A stretch of DNA of 64,000 nucleotides from Ryuthela nishihirai (GCA_038380435.1 JAWZYU010000019.1:29475801-29539800); one strand, 5' to 3'. Numbered from the stretch's first letter, positions 44,851 through 56,518 are shown. The notes: generated from the letters alone by a model not told the origin. Translations and numbers: made by a program.

Positions 44851-45239
44851 ACTGACCCCTACGAACTCTCATGGTTTCTGCAGAACCCCTAATATAGTCT
44901 CCCTCTTTCTGCAAACCCTCTTCCCATCATTAACTGATGCACTTCTTTTAACAAAAATATAGATCCTCACAATTCGTAGCTCCAGAAATTCATATGTCAT
45001 CGACAGACAATTTCATCTTGTAATTAGAATGTAATCACCGGTGTTGCCGTAGTATATTGACAAAATTCTATCCAAAAGCAATGAAACGTAACGCGGTTCA
45101 GGCACTGGTGTTGGTCTGAGTTGCCATTATTCAAATAAAGCATAAATTGGTCCCAGTCGCAGCAAAGCTTATTTATCACCCTTTTGAATTTGCAAATAAT
45201 TTTAGAAGAATCGCATAATGATAAGTGTTGAGTACAATC
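44851..45239. other. Spacer, no gene seen
   Basis: Nothing recognised. Confidence 0.35.
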
Positions 45240-45480
45240 TAGGAAAAAAAACTGAAGGTGGGAGGAACAAGAAACACAATCGAGTCGAAAAGTGTAAAAG
45301 CGGGAGGTAAGACACTTATTCCCCCTCCGTTTTATGAGTTTTTAAAAATTTCTTGAAAAATGCATGAAATGTAAATGATTTTAATCATTTTTACTTCCTT
45401 TAACCTTACTCGCATTCTGAAGGGGAGGGGGGGGGGTATGACCACCTTGTCCCCCAGATCCGACCCTCAGTACATTTAAT
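45240..45480 (+). repeat. Repeat family D, copy 2
   Basis: ccccctccgttttatgagtt, tttcttgaaaaatgcatgaa and aaccttactcgcattctgaa match copy 1 at 42415-42620, followed by a G-run (45421-45435). Confidence 0.5.
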
Positions 45481-45546
45481 ATGTAGCAACCACAGGTTTG
45501 AAGCCATTGTATTAAATAACCAGAGTTCATCGCTGTATCCACTTTT

Positions 45547-45800
45547 ATACACAGAATGGCCCATCTCTAAGGCATAAGGACTCTGAAGGCTGAACTGATT
45601 AGAGGAAGAAGATCCAATGGACAGCTGATAGAAGATACATGAAAACTTTCCATTATGGCCATCCAGAGTGTTACTTAATATACTCAGAGAGCAGTCGTCT
45701 TAAAGACGGGGCTCACGGCTTAACATTTCATCGACGGCTGGCAAACTTCCCAAATCAACATGTGTCTCGATGCAATTTGGATTAGGAGAGAAAATCTCGT
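45547..45800 (-). mobile_element. SINE1 fragment, diverged
   Basis: Reversed body: acacagaatggcccatctct, ccaatggacagctgatagaa, catccagagtgttacttaat and acggcttaacatttcatcga. Both ends are lost. Confidence 0.65.
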
Positions 45801-46978
45801 TCACAATGGGTGGAGCATTAGATCAATTGCTTGGTGCTCTTCCGACCCTCAAAACTATCTTGACTGAGTTTTGAAAACTTTAAGTTTATCGTATTTAGTA
45901 AGATCCTGCTAGAAAATTTCTCTCCAAGACATAAACAATTAATTCCCAAGTGCTTCTATTACGAAGATCTTTAATCTGTTTTGCAAGTCTACTGACTCAC
46001 AGTGCACTGTAGAAAATTTTCTTTGAAACAATATTTCGCAAATAGAGGCATCATAAATATTAAAGCTCAACTACATCTATTTTTAACTGTGCTAACATTG
46101 CCTAGATGCATAGTGAATAATTTACGAAAATACTCAGGTATTAAAGAATGCAAACATCGACTTTAAAACAAGAGGAGAAAAAAATTCCATCTTATTTTCA
46201 TATTATAAACACTCAAACAGAAGAGAGTACAAAACTCTAATTGCAGCTGCATCACCAGGTTACTACTACTCCTCGAAAGAGCATTATTGGCAAATTCTCC
46301 GTGTTCTTTAGAGAAGAATGTTCTCGATGAACCTTTTAATGGCTTGAGGTTAGTGCAGAAAACGCGCTTATGTTTGCATCAGTTTGCTTTGGGGATTTTT
46401 CTTTCATAATTCCATTTGCAATGTTATTACTTTGCGGCGGAACTAAAATGTGGACGGCGAATACCCAGAGGATAGTTACGAAGCGACCTTTACAGGCGTT
46501 GCAGCTTTGAGTCATTTTCCAAGCGTCTCGGCAGTTCTAAACTTAATTTACTATGGATTATTCAACACTCTATTGATAATGAGATTCAAAATAGCGAAGA
46601 TTAAAATTTGGTAAATGTTTTCAACATTTCTCCGTTTCTCCTGATGTTATTTAAATAAGATTTAGCTCCTACTAAAGAGCTGGAATTCAAGAGCTGCTTT
46701 TAAATGGTGTTTGTTACGCATTGCAGAAGAATATCAAATGTCATTACTAGAAACGTTACCTCGGTGGTTTCTCTTGTACAAACGTAGTCAAAAGGCTACA
46801 GTTTTTTCGTTATTTTAATTGCTGGTGATTTTGTTTTCTATTATCATTTTCTTTTTCTCATATAATAAGCGTCTTTCATATAGCATTCAAATTTTTGCGA
46901 AAAAAAACTGAAATAATGCGATAGATTGGTACTGGTTTCAACCGGAATCGACCAAGCAGTTTTGACGCATTCTGCATG
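45801..46978. other. Unique-looking DNA, no gene recognised
   Basis: 46300-46560 is less AT-rich and not explained by repeats. It could be single-copy or regulatory. No exon could be supported. Confidence 0.35.
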
Positions 46979-47002
46979 CACTGCTCTACCAAAATATTAG
47001 AG

Positions 47003-47390
47003 TTGGGTTGGGTTGTTTTACCTCTGAGCGGCACTTTTTTTGCACACAATGGGCTAAATGGCCAGGTCACATGGACCCCGAAGGCTCAGAGAAGGTTGGG
47101 GGACGGGACCCACTGGAACAGCTGTTGGGAGACAGATGGTAGCCTCCCGTCAAGGCCATCCAGCGTGTTCTTTAACGTGCACAGGGTATGGCTCTCCCGC
47201 ACACGGGACCACGGCTTAACGTCCCATCCGACGGACGGTGGCCTTTCCAAGCCCATCGGTGTCCCCTACTGACCGTGGGCAGGGCGGGGAATTTTGCGGA
47301 GATAAATCTCAACGCTGACCCAGCTGGGACTCGAACCTGGGAACTACAGATTACGAGCCTGGCGCGCTACCGACTGAGCCACCCCCGCCC
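47003..47390 (-). mobile_element. SINE1 copy, near-consensus, 17-bp target duplication
   Basis: 388 bp, the best copy in the window. Reversed tail ttgggttgggttgttttacc, reversed core taacgtcccatccgacggac, and reversed head with intact A and B boxes (ctgggactcgaacctggg; cgctaccgactgagccaccc). Flanks ctaccaaaatattagag at 46986-47002 and 47391-47407 are identical. This points to a relatively recent insertion by a LINE-type machinery. Confidence 0.95.
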
Positions 47391-47685
47391 CTACCAAAAT
47401 ATTAGAGAATTCCTATGTTATGCCAAAGAGAATCTAACTTCGAAGCTCTATAACTTATAAAATATGCATTTCGTGGAAAAATATGACTGAAGATAAATTA
47501 AAGATCAAAATCAAATCCATTTAAATCTTGATTTTCGACACTGTTCTTTCAGTATTTAAAGAGTTATGGAAGCTAGAATATTGCACAAAAGTAATGCGCC
47601 ATAAGAGCCTTAGGAATTAATTGAAACCTAAATAATATGTATTGTTTCAAATCGTTTAATAAAATAAATATTCATTTTAAAATTC

Positions 47686-48396
47686 AAGAAATAATTTGGG
47701 TGAAAAGGTGTGTTTCGAACCGACGTTTCCCAGTTATATGATGGTTATTCTCAACACTATCAACGGATAGTTATTTGTTTAATAACGCTTTAGTGTGAGC
47801 AACTTCCCATTTACATCTAATTGTGAGCAATGTTGAAAAGTTGCCTTTCCCGATCATAGATGGCGCCATGACGGATAAGATCTGGAAGGTTTAAAGTTAC
47901 AGTTAGCTGATAGAATGAACTACCGTTGATAGTTTAGTGGGGAGAATACCTGGCATGTAGCTGGGAGATTGAGAGATGTCGGTTTGGGTCCACTCAAGAC
48001 AAGTTGGTAGCGTCCCAGGCATATAATCTGGAGTTCCCAGGTTGGAGTCCCAGCTGGGTCAGTGTTGAGAGTTATCTCTACAAAACTTCCCGCCCTGCCC
48101 ACGATCAGTAGAGGACACCAATGGGCTTGGAAAGGCCGCCGTCCGTCAGATGGGACGTCGGATGGGGCCCCGTGTGCAGGGAGAGCCATACCTGTGCACT
48201 TTAAAGAACACGCTAGATGGACTTGACGGGAGGCTACCACCTGTCTCCCAAAAGCTGTTCCAGTGGATCCCCTCCCCCTAACTTATCTGAGCCTTCGGGG
48301 TCCACGTGACCTGGCCATTTAGCCCATTGTGTGCAAAAAAAGTGCCGCTTAGAGGTAAACCAACCAAAAATCCACTCAAGACAAAATTATTTCTTG
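47686..48396. mobile_element. Fold-back element with tRNA-like ends, split by SINE1
   Basis: Left arm from 47686 (caagaaataatttgggtgaa) to about 47772. Right arm from about 47922 (ctaccgttgatagtttagtg) through 48000 and, after the SINE, 48385-48396 (attatttcttg). The left arm has a B-box complement (tgtttcgaaccgacg). The middle holds agatggcgccatg, which also occurs in the member at 56519. Confidence 0.75.
48003..48370 (+). mobile_element. SINE1 copy with 14-bp target duplication
   Basis: Flanks tccactcaagacaa at 47989-48002 and 48371-48384 are identical. The 5' end is short by about 17 bp (starts gttggtagcgtcccaggcat), so the A box is partly lost, which means 5' truncation on insertion. Body and tail (agaggtaaaccaaccaaaaa) are good. 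Confidence 0.95.
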
Positions 48397-48733
48397 AATT
48401 CTATGCCACCAGGTAATCTGTGCGTTTACTATTGATTGATTACTGCATTTTCGAAATTTGCGTAAAGGATTATTTCGATATTAGCCATATTACGAATGAT
48501 TTCTATAAAACAAGATAATTTATTTTTAACGTTACAACTTTTATAACTCTTTAAATACTGAATGAATTATTCAATTAATTCGTTATTGAAAATTGAGATT
48601 TGAATAGCTTTCATAATAATGGTCATTTTTAGTCATATTTTACCATTAAATGCATATTTTAAAGTTATGGAGATTCGAAGTTAGATTCCCACTAACATAA
48701 TACGGAAATTCACTAATATATTAGTAGGACAGT

Positions 48734-49309
48734 ATTAGGGATGAGTTTTGGCTTAAAATTTCAATCGAAATTAAGGAAAAAAATGTTTCTCTGACGTATT
48801 ATAAAATGCATATATAGAAATTCATGCCCCTAAACTATTTTGTATTTCGTATTACAGATTATTACAAACTTTAAAATGAATGGTATTTTAATTTTTATAT
48901 TAAATGATTATAATGTTGTTTGGAGCGAAAAATATTAGAAATAGTAGTTGAAACAGGAAGTTCTTCGTTTACATCCTCCCAAACATTAAGGAGCTGTTGA
49001 TTATGAGATAAAGAAAATACCTAAAAAAACAGAGGCTGGATGTTGCTCATTTAAAATAAAATATTTAAATTAAAATATTGAAACTGTAAACAAAAGTACA
49101 CATTTTTTTTTTACAATTACAAGAAAAGTTAGAAATTTGAGTCATCTCTACTATGTATATTTATTTTTTATGCTAAGATTATTTTCAACCAAATAAGTGC
49201 AATATATATTTTTTGAAAAATAAATAAATTTCGTATTCATTAGTTGAGAAGCACAGGAAATATCTTGTAATCGTGGAATGCTTGAATAGGAAGATGAAAA
49301 AAAATCAGT
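48734..49309. other. AT-rich spacer
   Basis: Nothing recognised. Confidence 0.35.
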
Positions 49310-49928
49310 TTTGTAGCGTGTTGGATTTATACCTACGACCTCAGACTCGTAATCTGCCATTCCTAGGTTCGAGTCCCCATCTGGGCCAGCATTGAGATTT
49401 ATCAGCGTTAACCCCAATTTTGCTCCCGGTCATGTAGGGGACACTGAAGGGCTTGGAAAGGTCGCCTTCTGTCGGATGGGACGTGAAGTCGGGTGCCCTT
49501 GTGCGGGAAGACTCGGTGCACTTTAAAGAACACGCTGGATGGCTTGACGATAAGCTTCTTTATCCTAACTGTTGTCCAGTGGGTCCCCTCCCACAATCTT
49601 TTCTTAGCCCACGGGATCTTTGTGACCTGGCCATTTAGCCCATTGTGTGCAAAAAGCGCCGCTCTGATGTAAAACAACACAACCCTAGTTCAGAATGGGA
49701 ACACCGATTGGCTTAGAAATGCTGTTGTCTATCGGATGGAACGTTAAACCATGATCCATGTGCAGAAGAGGGAAAAGCTGGATGAATTTGACGGGAGGTT
49801 ATCTGTCTTCTAACAGCTGTTCAGTGAATCCCCTGCTCCAACATTCTCTGAGCCCTTGGGTCCTTGCAATATGATCATGTAGCTCATTGGATACATAAAA
49901 GTGGCGCTCAGCGATAAAACAACCCAGA
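49310..49928 (+). mobile_element. Two SINE1 copies in tandem
   Basis: 49310-49685: the A box is lost, ctcgtaatctgccattccta and the B box aggttcgagtccccatc are kept, and it ends gtaaaacaacacaaccc. 49686-49928: starts mid-body (gttcagaatgggaacaccga), and ends gataaaacaacccagaa. The second is 5' truncated. Confidence 0.8.
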
Positions 49929-51369
49929 ATTACACTAAAATAGAAATGTGTGTCATCACATGTAGTGTGGCTTTCATTACACCTACAGTATGTGCGTTAT
50001 AGCTGTTTATAGCTGTCTGTAGATTATTTCGGGAAAACTATTTATGGATAACCGGTTTTCATATAATTGATGCTGCACTGTACTTAATACACCTTTATCT
50101 TGAACTTTGAGGTTCATGAGACTCTGCAATTTCATTAATTAGAGGAAAAACCAAATGTTTAAAACTAAACAAACAACCAAATGTAACGCAAGTGAGGCAT
50201 CTATTTGGTTCAGGAACACAACGCCAGCTACCTAACTACGAATACCATAGGGCCCTCCTGCTGTTTGACAGCAAAAAAAAACAACAACTTCATTTACCAT
50301 GACTGTAGCAACATCAGAAACACACTTTCACTGTAAATGCTCCTTCCATTCAACCAGAAAGGTTGCTTTGATAACCACTAAACTACAACTGACCTATCGT
50401 AACATCACAGAATCTTTCAAACGACAAGCACTTAAAATCGTCCAGCATCCCACAACCAACCCTGAAGACTCGGTGTCGTCCCCTTCTTCCCCTTCCCACC
50501 ACACACAACTCCTCTCATAACCTCAACTTGCACACTCAGCAAATGCCACCAAATTTCACAGCAACTCCATTCAATATTCTCTCTTTAGTGGTCTGGAAAG
50601 ACCAGGTTCAAAAAAAAAAACCCTAACACTCCACTCACGAGAAGACAGAGCTTCTGCATCCGACATAAAAGATGCCTTTCATTATGTTCGGTGGGGGGTG
50701 GGAAGTAGGAGAGGAGGGGGGGAGGACATTCCACACCAATGTCTTTACCGTATGTCCATCCGGCGGTCGTAAGCTGCCGTCTTCAAATTTAACACGCGGA
50801 TAAAAGCGGCAGAAAAACGGTCCGTTTGTCTTCTCTTGCGGTGCTAAAGTCTGATTCCGAGGAATTTTATGGCACCCAGAGCTTGGCGGATCACGTGATT
50901 ATCCAGAGAGTTCCGTGCTCCTTGCTGTCAGGCTTTTACGAGATAGTACTGCTTTTAATGACATCAGGCTTCAAATGGTGGAAATTACCACTTCTGTCCT
51001 GCCCGACTGTCCTTCTGCAAAGGGTGGAACCAAAATATCGCTGAGTCAGCAAAACAGTGTATTATAACGGTTCGATGAGGTTACGTATTTTCAGCATTGA
51101 TATTTAGCTCTGCTTTTGCGTTGTATTTTCATTTCTTGGCATTTTGCTTTTGCTCCCGAGATTTTCTTTCTGCCTGTCCAGTTCTCTTTCCTTGGGTAGA
51201 GAATTTGTTTTATCTTCGCAGAAACACTTTTTTGATGCACATATGGCAAAAGAAGTGAATAATAACCGACAGCAATGCTTAGGAAATGATAACGTTTTTA
51301 AAAATAGATAGAATGAGAACCGTATAAACACTTTTTTAATGTTGCAAACATCTGTTAGTGAAAAAACGT
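49929..51369. other. Unexplained DNA, partly GC-richer
   Basis: 50290-51060 is less AT-rich than average and not made of the families seen elsewhere. Open frames at 50299-50520 and 50826-51044 (+) have no recognised domain. A TATA-like gataaaagcggc at about 50799 followed by mid-GC DNA could be a promoter, but no transcript can be argued from sequence. The G-run at 50700-50725 is purine-rich. Confidence 0.3.
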
Positions 51370-51700
51370 TAGTTTCTAAACACAAATTTTTAGACACAGG
51401 AAAACCTTAGTTTCTAAGAACAAAGAGAGAAAAAAAACTATTATATTAAAAAAATATTTTCTAGCTTTTCTAGAAGCGAAACGACTCTTAGAGAAAGAAA
51501 AACTGGTTTCTAGGAATAAATGTTAGAAAAAACTAGTGTTTTAGACACAAATGTCAGAGATAAAATTTTCAGAATTATTTTTCAGTTTTTGAAAGCGTGT
51601 TAAAGAAATAAAAATCCTAGATTCTAGAATTAATTTTTAGTTTGTAAAAACAAGTGTTAAAAATTAGTTTCTAGAGTTAATTTAGGGTTTTTAGAAATAG
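51370..51700 (+). repeat. Degenerate ~55-bp array, part 1
   Basis: Units near tttctagaattaatttttag followed by tttctaaaaacttgttaaag and aaataaaaaccttag. The second part is at 52660-52930. Confidence 0.75.
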
Positions 51701-52125
51701 ATAAATTCCATTTTAATGATTGATCATAAGCTTTTACTCCATGATATGATCATCAGATCGGTGATTCTCTATGCAACACCCATATGGGCGAATACTACAT
51801 CCACCAATATTCGTAAGATTCAGGTCTTACAGAACAAGATTTTGAGAACTGCAGTCGATGTCCCCTGGTTTGTCACTAACAGACAACTTCATAAAGACCT
51901 GGGCATCGACCATATACATACACACATATAAAATGCACCTTAAAAAGATTTTTTGAGGCTGTAAGCAATAATCCCAATGAGATTATTTCTTCTCTGATTC
52001 TTTACGATCTGTTTGAAACAAGTACAACAGGTCTAAAACGGTAGCGTTCTCTGAGGAGACCTACCCGTTTTAGGTTTCTTATACAATTTTACTGCTATTT
52101 TGTTCTTACTCTTGCCAAATAGGCA
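51700..52125 (+). pseudogene. Jockey-like LINE, C-terminal reverse transcriptase relic
   Basis: Reads LLLHDMIIRSVILYATPIWA, then NIRKIQVLQNKILRTAVDVP and TNRQLHKDLGI, the conserved block after the active site in Jockey-group elements, followed after a frame shift by FFEAVSNNPNEIISSLILYD. Only the C-terminal part is present. It lies between the two halves of the surrounding array. Confidence 0.75.
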
Positions 52126-52659
52126 TATCTTTATGATGGAGATGGTTAGGGGTAAAATTATTACCCGGTACATCGAATATGATTATACGATCAACGAAAG
52201 AGTTAAAGAGTGAAACACCAGTTAATGCCTACGAGGTTTCTATCTCTGCAAACTTTTCGCGCGTCTCATCTCTTCAGAATATTTGAGCGTTTGTTACTCC
52301 ATCCTTTCACTTTTTTCTCGTCATTTTCATTTTGTAATAAATCAGTTACCTATAAAAAAAACGTCTTTTGAAGATAATAAGAATCCGTCTTTAAAATAAA
52401 AATGACACCAGAAACGATCAGCGAACACACAATCAGTCAATAAAAAATAAACAGATTTCTTACTGTAGAAAACATATTTGTTACCATATTATTTTTCTAT
52501 CTCATAAACATTTCAATCAACCGTCAGTTTTACTTACATAGAGTGGTGTCAGCATAAAATAACACAACAATCCGCATGCCTCCTAATGCATTTATATAAA
52601 GAAACCAATTAGGGAGATCTATTAGTGGTGAACCACTAGTTACTAGTAGAATGAAATAT
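52126..52659. other. Spacer between array parts
   Basis: Probably includes the 3' tail of the LINE fragment (to about 52330). Nothing else recognised. Confidence 0.35.
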
Positions 52660-52930
52660 GTCGTCAAGAGATAAAAAAAAAAACCATACTTTTTAGAATT
52701 AATTTTTAGTTTAGAAAAACTTGTTAAAGAAATAAAAACCTTAGTTTCTGGAATTAAATTTTAGTTTCGAAAAACTTGCTAAAGAAATAAAATCCTTGGT
52801 TTCTGGAATTAAATTTTAGTTTCAAAAACTTGTTAAAGAGATAACAACCCTAGTTTCTAGAATTAATTTTTAGTTTCTAAAAACTAGTGTTAGAGTAATA
52901 AAAACCTATTCTCTAACCTACACTCCTGTA
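52660..52930 (+). repeat. Degenerate ~55-bp array, part 2
   Basis: Five units such as tagtttctggaattaaattt plus tagtttcgaaaaacttgcta. They are less diverged than part 1. Confidence 0.8.
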
Positions 52931-53799
52931 CAGGAGCAGGATGGTTCAAATCCTATCAGAAGGACGCAGTATTCAAACTTATTTTGTGCGCTTTCTACAC
53001 AAGGCTATTATGAAAGTCGATAAAAATCATCGCTCAAAAGTAAATGAAATTTAAATTTAGGCGAGATTAGATATCAGGGCGCCTCAGCGATTATGACTTG
53101 ACAAGCTATGAGTTAAGAGCTCAAGACTCATGCTTTCGGGAAAGGGTGACTCAGTCAGTTCGGTGACAGGCTGCTGAGGTTCATATTTAACTTTCCGATG
53201 CCCTTGTTCGAGTTTTTTTCTCCACTTACTCCAGCTTTCCCCACGGTGAGAAAGAGAACATCAACGAATTTCAAAGAACCATACAACAACGTCATTTCAA
53301 CAGAACCATACAGAAAACGTTAAAAAATAGAATGGATTTTTTTCCCGTTTTTGTTGTTCGGTTTAGAAGATTCTCTTAAAGGTTTTTCCCATTTAATAAT
53401 ATTATCACTTCAACTGCATATAATAATTATTTGGGGGAATAGCCACTATATTTCCTTCATTTACAATGTCATTACGTATCTTCTCAACAAGTTTTATTTC
53501 CAAATTTCAAGACAATCCTACACTTTAACCCAGTCATTTTGTCGTTTCGCACTCACAAGACATAGGTCTCACCAAGTCCTCCTCTGTCCTTTATCTCATC
53601 AATAGTAGAGCTGGAATCAGTGTAAAAAATCTTCATACAGGTAGAATAGAGACTCTAATTCGGGAACATCAGTTTAGTGAGTCTGGCGTGCTATTTACTG
53701 AGCCAGTCCCCCACACAGTTTGTTTTAACATTTTTTTAAGATTTTTGAGGAAGATTAAGAAGATTTCATACACCACGAAGAAAACGTCTGTGTCTTATT
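52931..53799. mobile_element. Old SINE fragments in spacer
   Basis: 53144-53270 keeps a head-like gtgactcagtcagttcggtg and the body-like ccccacggtgagaaagagaa. 53640-53715 is a reversed head (gagtctggcgtgctatttac, gagccagtccccc). The rest shows no feature. Confidence 0.45.
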
Positions 53800-54153
53800 T
53801 ATGGCTGTGGCTTTATCTCAATCTGTAGCGCCAGTCTTCTAATCTGCAGTTCCTAAGTTCGAGTTCCGACTGTGCCATCTTTCAGCTTCATCTCCGTTAA
53901 ATTCTACCCTGACATCGGTGACGAAGGGGGACACTGATGGATATTAAGCCCTGGCACGTGTTAAGGAAAGCTATATGCATACCACTCTTCAAAAAACACG
54001 CTGGATGACCTTGACGGGGAGCATCCATCTATCTCCTAACAGCTGTCCAATGGGTTTCTTCCCCAATCTTCTCTGATCCATCAGGATCCTTCTGACCTGT
54101 CCATTTAGCCCATTATGGTAAAATATGCCTCTTAGAAGTGAAACAACCCATTA
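53800..54153 (+). mobile_element. SINE1 copy
   Basis: Head gtggctttatctcaatctgt, cttctaatctgcagttccta, B box aagttcgagttccgac, a deletion in the core (actgatggatattaagccc), and tail gaagtgaaacaaccc. Confidence 0.75.
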
Positions 54154-54909
54154 TCAGTGACTCGAGGAAAAGTCTGCTTTAATTTCAGGCAAAATCGTTA
54201 ACCACAATTAAATGTATCAAACGAATAACATTATTCAGCACATTGAAACGACTTCATTGTTTTGAAAACTTCCTGCATCCTAATTCTCTCTTTCCGTTGA
54301 AATAAATTTAATGTGAATGAATGATACAATGACTAGAAAAATAATAAAGAATTTTCGCGTTAAATGGAAGAGTAAATTTGAAACTCTCAAAATTTTCAAT
54401 ACCTTAAAACTAATCTTTTTTACGGAAAAGGTATTAAAGGTAAATTAATGTTAGAGATCGAATCTATGTAACTCTTGATTTTCAGGAATATTTTTTTAGG
54501 ATTTAAAGAATTGCGATAGATGGAATATTAATATATATATCATACAATATTTGTTATTTCTGTTTTGATTAGTTTTCGGGATAAATTCTAACGGCTGCCA
54601 ATGTTTGCTGTTAAACATTCCAGCCTCAATAATTTCAAATACCTAACGAATATTGCTGAAATTAAGGATCCGTTATTCTTTAGCGTATTTCTAAACTCAA
54701 TCCCACAAAAAATTTATTTTTTAAGGTACTGAGTTTGAAATTTGTCTCAACATGAGAATCTTCAACGTTTCCTTTTAAGTCTTACTTTGCCAACCCAAAG
54801 CTCACTGCAAAAGAATGTGAGGATCATAAAACAAATCATAACATACTTACTCTGGCTCATTTCTCTAAATTTTTTTGGTGCACAATTAAGCGATTTTGTA
54901 GATACATAG
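54154..54909. other. AT-rich DNA with weak family-B arms
   Basis: 54400-54560 and 54610-54760 resemble the two inverted arms of a degraded family B fold-back (ggatttaaagaattgcgata; ttcaaatacctaacgaatat). No gene. Confidence 0.35.
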
Positions 54910-55049
54910 TACAGTCGCTCAAAAAAGTATCCGAACAACGTGACACGAAGGTTGCCAGATCACTAATTTCTAAAAAAAATCGTTGCCAGATATTTTTTCT
55001 GAATTCTATAATCAACCATGGTGTTCGGATACTTTTTTGAGCGACCGTA
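54910..55049. mobile_element. TA-flanked MITE, short form of the palindromic family
   Basis: Tips cagtcgctcaaaaaagtatc and (reversed) cggtcgctcaaaaaagtatc abut TA on both sides. The interior equals the right half of the palindrome at 57559 (gacacgaaggttgccagatc, tttttctgaattctataatc), so almost the whole left arm has been deleted. Confidence 0.9.
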
Positions 55050-55276
55050 CACATTAAAATTGTATACTTTTGTTTCTTATTCAAGATATTTCTCTTGATT
55101 CCGTTAAAAATATGCTTTTTTTTCTCCCCATCTATTTACTCATTAAAAAGTATGTTTTCAAGTAAAGAATTTTTCCTCAGTCTCCTTAAGAACATAGCCT
55201 TTTTTTTCCTGCAGAGCTTTCACGAAGTTTGAATTGGCTATCCCTTGTCTAGAGAATATATGCAGATAGAATACAT

Positions 55277-55465
55277 TACCCCTCAAGCAGCTGTAGAAGT
55301 TTTACAGGAGTCTATCAGTTTTAACACGCCATAGTGAAGATATGTGAGGATGGCGAGACATCAACAGAAAGACAACACAAACACCCAGGCGTTATTTTGG
55401 GCTCGAACTCGAGTTCCTTTGATTAATAACCAAACACGATAACCATTTGACTATATGAACATAGC
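55277..55465 (-). mobile_element. SINE2 copy, minus strand
   Basis: ttacccctcaagcagctgta at the reversed 3' end, then ggcgagacatcaacagaaag, B-box complement gggctcgaactcgagttcc, and a reversed head to about 55460. Confidence 0.8.
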
Positions 55466-56224
55466 AATTGTATAATTATTGACAATTATTTTTGTTTTAA
55501 TATTTAACGTTTTAGAGTATATACTGTATATATATATAATAGGTTTATTTCAAACTTAATTTCTAACAGATAGAACGATTTAATATTCTACTCTAACTAA
55601 ATCTAGATATCACACCTTTCATAGAAAATAACAGCAAAAATTAAAGCATTGCCCCTTTACTATCTACTTCGAGATCATTTCTGTTATATCGAAAGTTATG
55701 AACTCTGGCGCTCCTCACAGCCGGTTTATGTAGCGTGACTTTATACATTGGTTGCACTTGTGGACATTATTAATATTCTCCCAGCAACTCTAAGCATAAA
55801 TGTCAGTGAACCACCATTTTCTTTTTCCATCGAGAAAGCAAAAACAAAATGTAATATTCACTACCCTATTATGTGGCAAAGCACTTTAATAAAAGTCAAA
55901 ACGGATAAACATAAGATACGCGAGGGCTAAATTATGCAAGTCATTGTTACTAAAGTTTCCATCGAGATTAATAAGTCAGTGCCCTGAATACTTAACATTA
56001 AATTAGACATTGGAATGCGCCAATAGAATGAGATCGAGAAGATATCTTTCTCCTAGCGTTAAAAAACCTTTAGTTTGGTTAAACACATGAAAATGGCCTA
56101 AGTTTAAGGCGAATTTTTAATCAAGTACTTAAAGTTATTAAAAACAAACATTTATTGTCATGCAAACAGCTTGAGTTATTTTAAGTTTTTAAATTAGAAT
56201 ATAAATGCGACCTAAATAGTATCA
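55466..56224. other. AT-rich spacer
   Basis: An open frame at 55748-55930 (+) has no motif. Nothing else is recognised. Confidence 0.35.
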
Positions 56225-56375
56225 GTTTGTTTCGTTAAGGGACTCATTCTGATTCGTTAAGGGACATTAAACTAATTCTGATTCGTTAACGGACACTAAA
56301 CTAATTCTGATTCGTTAAGGGACTAAACTAATTTTGATTCCTTAAGGGTCTAAATTAATTTTGGTTCGTTTTCTG
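56225..56375 (+). repeat. Tandem repeat, unit ~32 bp
   Basis: Four to five units around tctgattcgttaagggac plus attaaactaat, with small length changes. Confidence 0.9.
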
Positions 56376-56518
56376 GTGATAAAAGGCATTAACTGAATAA
56401 CTATTAGAATTGTGATTAAAGCAAATTAGATAGTCTTTCCATCCATAGTAAATTCACAGATTACCTGTAAATATAGACTTCAACAATTGTTAAAAACATT
56501 TGGTAAAAAATATCACTG

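Larger units (their letters stand above)
46979..48733. mobile_element. Fold-back element family B with nested insertions
   Basis: Left tip cactgctctaccaaaatatt (46979). The arm continues after a SINE1 at 47391-47600 (taacttcgaagctctataac ... gagttatggaagctagaata). The right arm, about 48530-48733, ends (reversed) atactgtcctactaatatat. Between the arms lies a tRNA-ended fold-back (47686-48396) that itself holds a SINE1. Confidence 0.75.
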
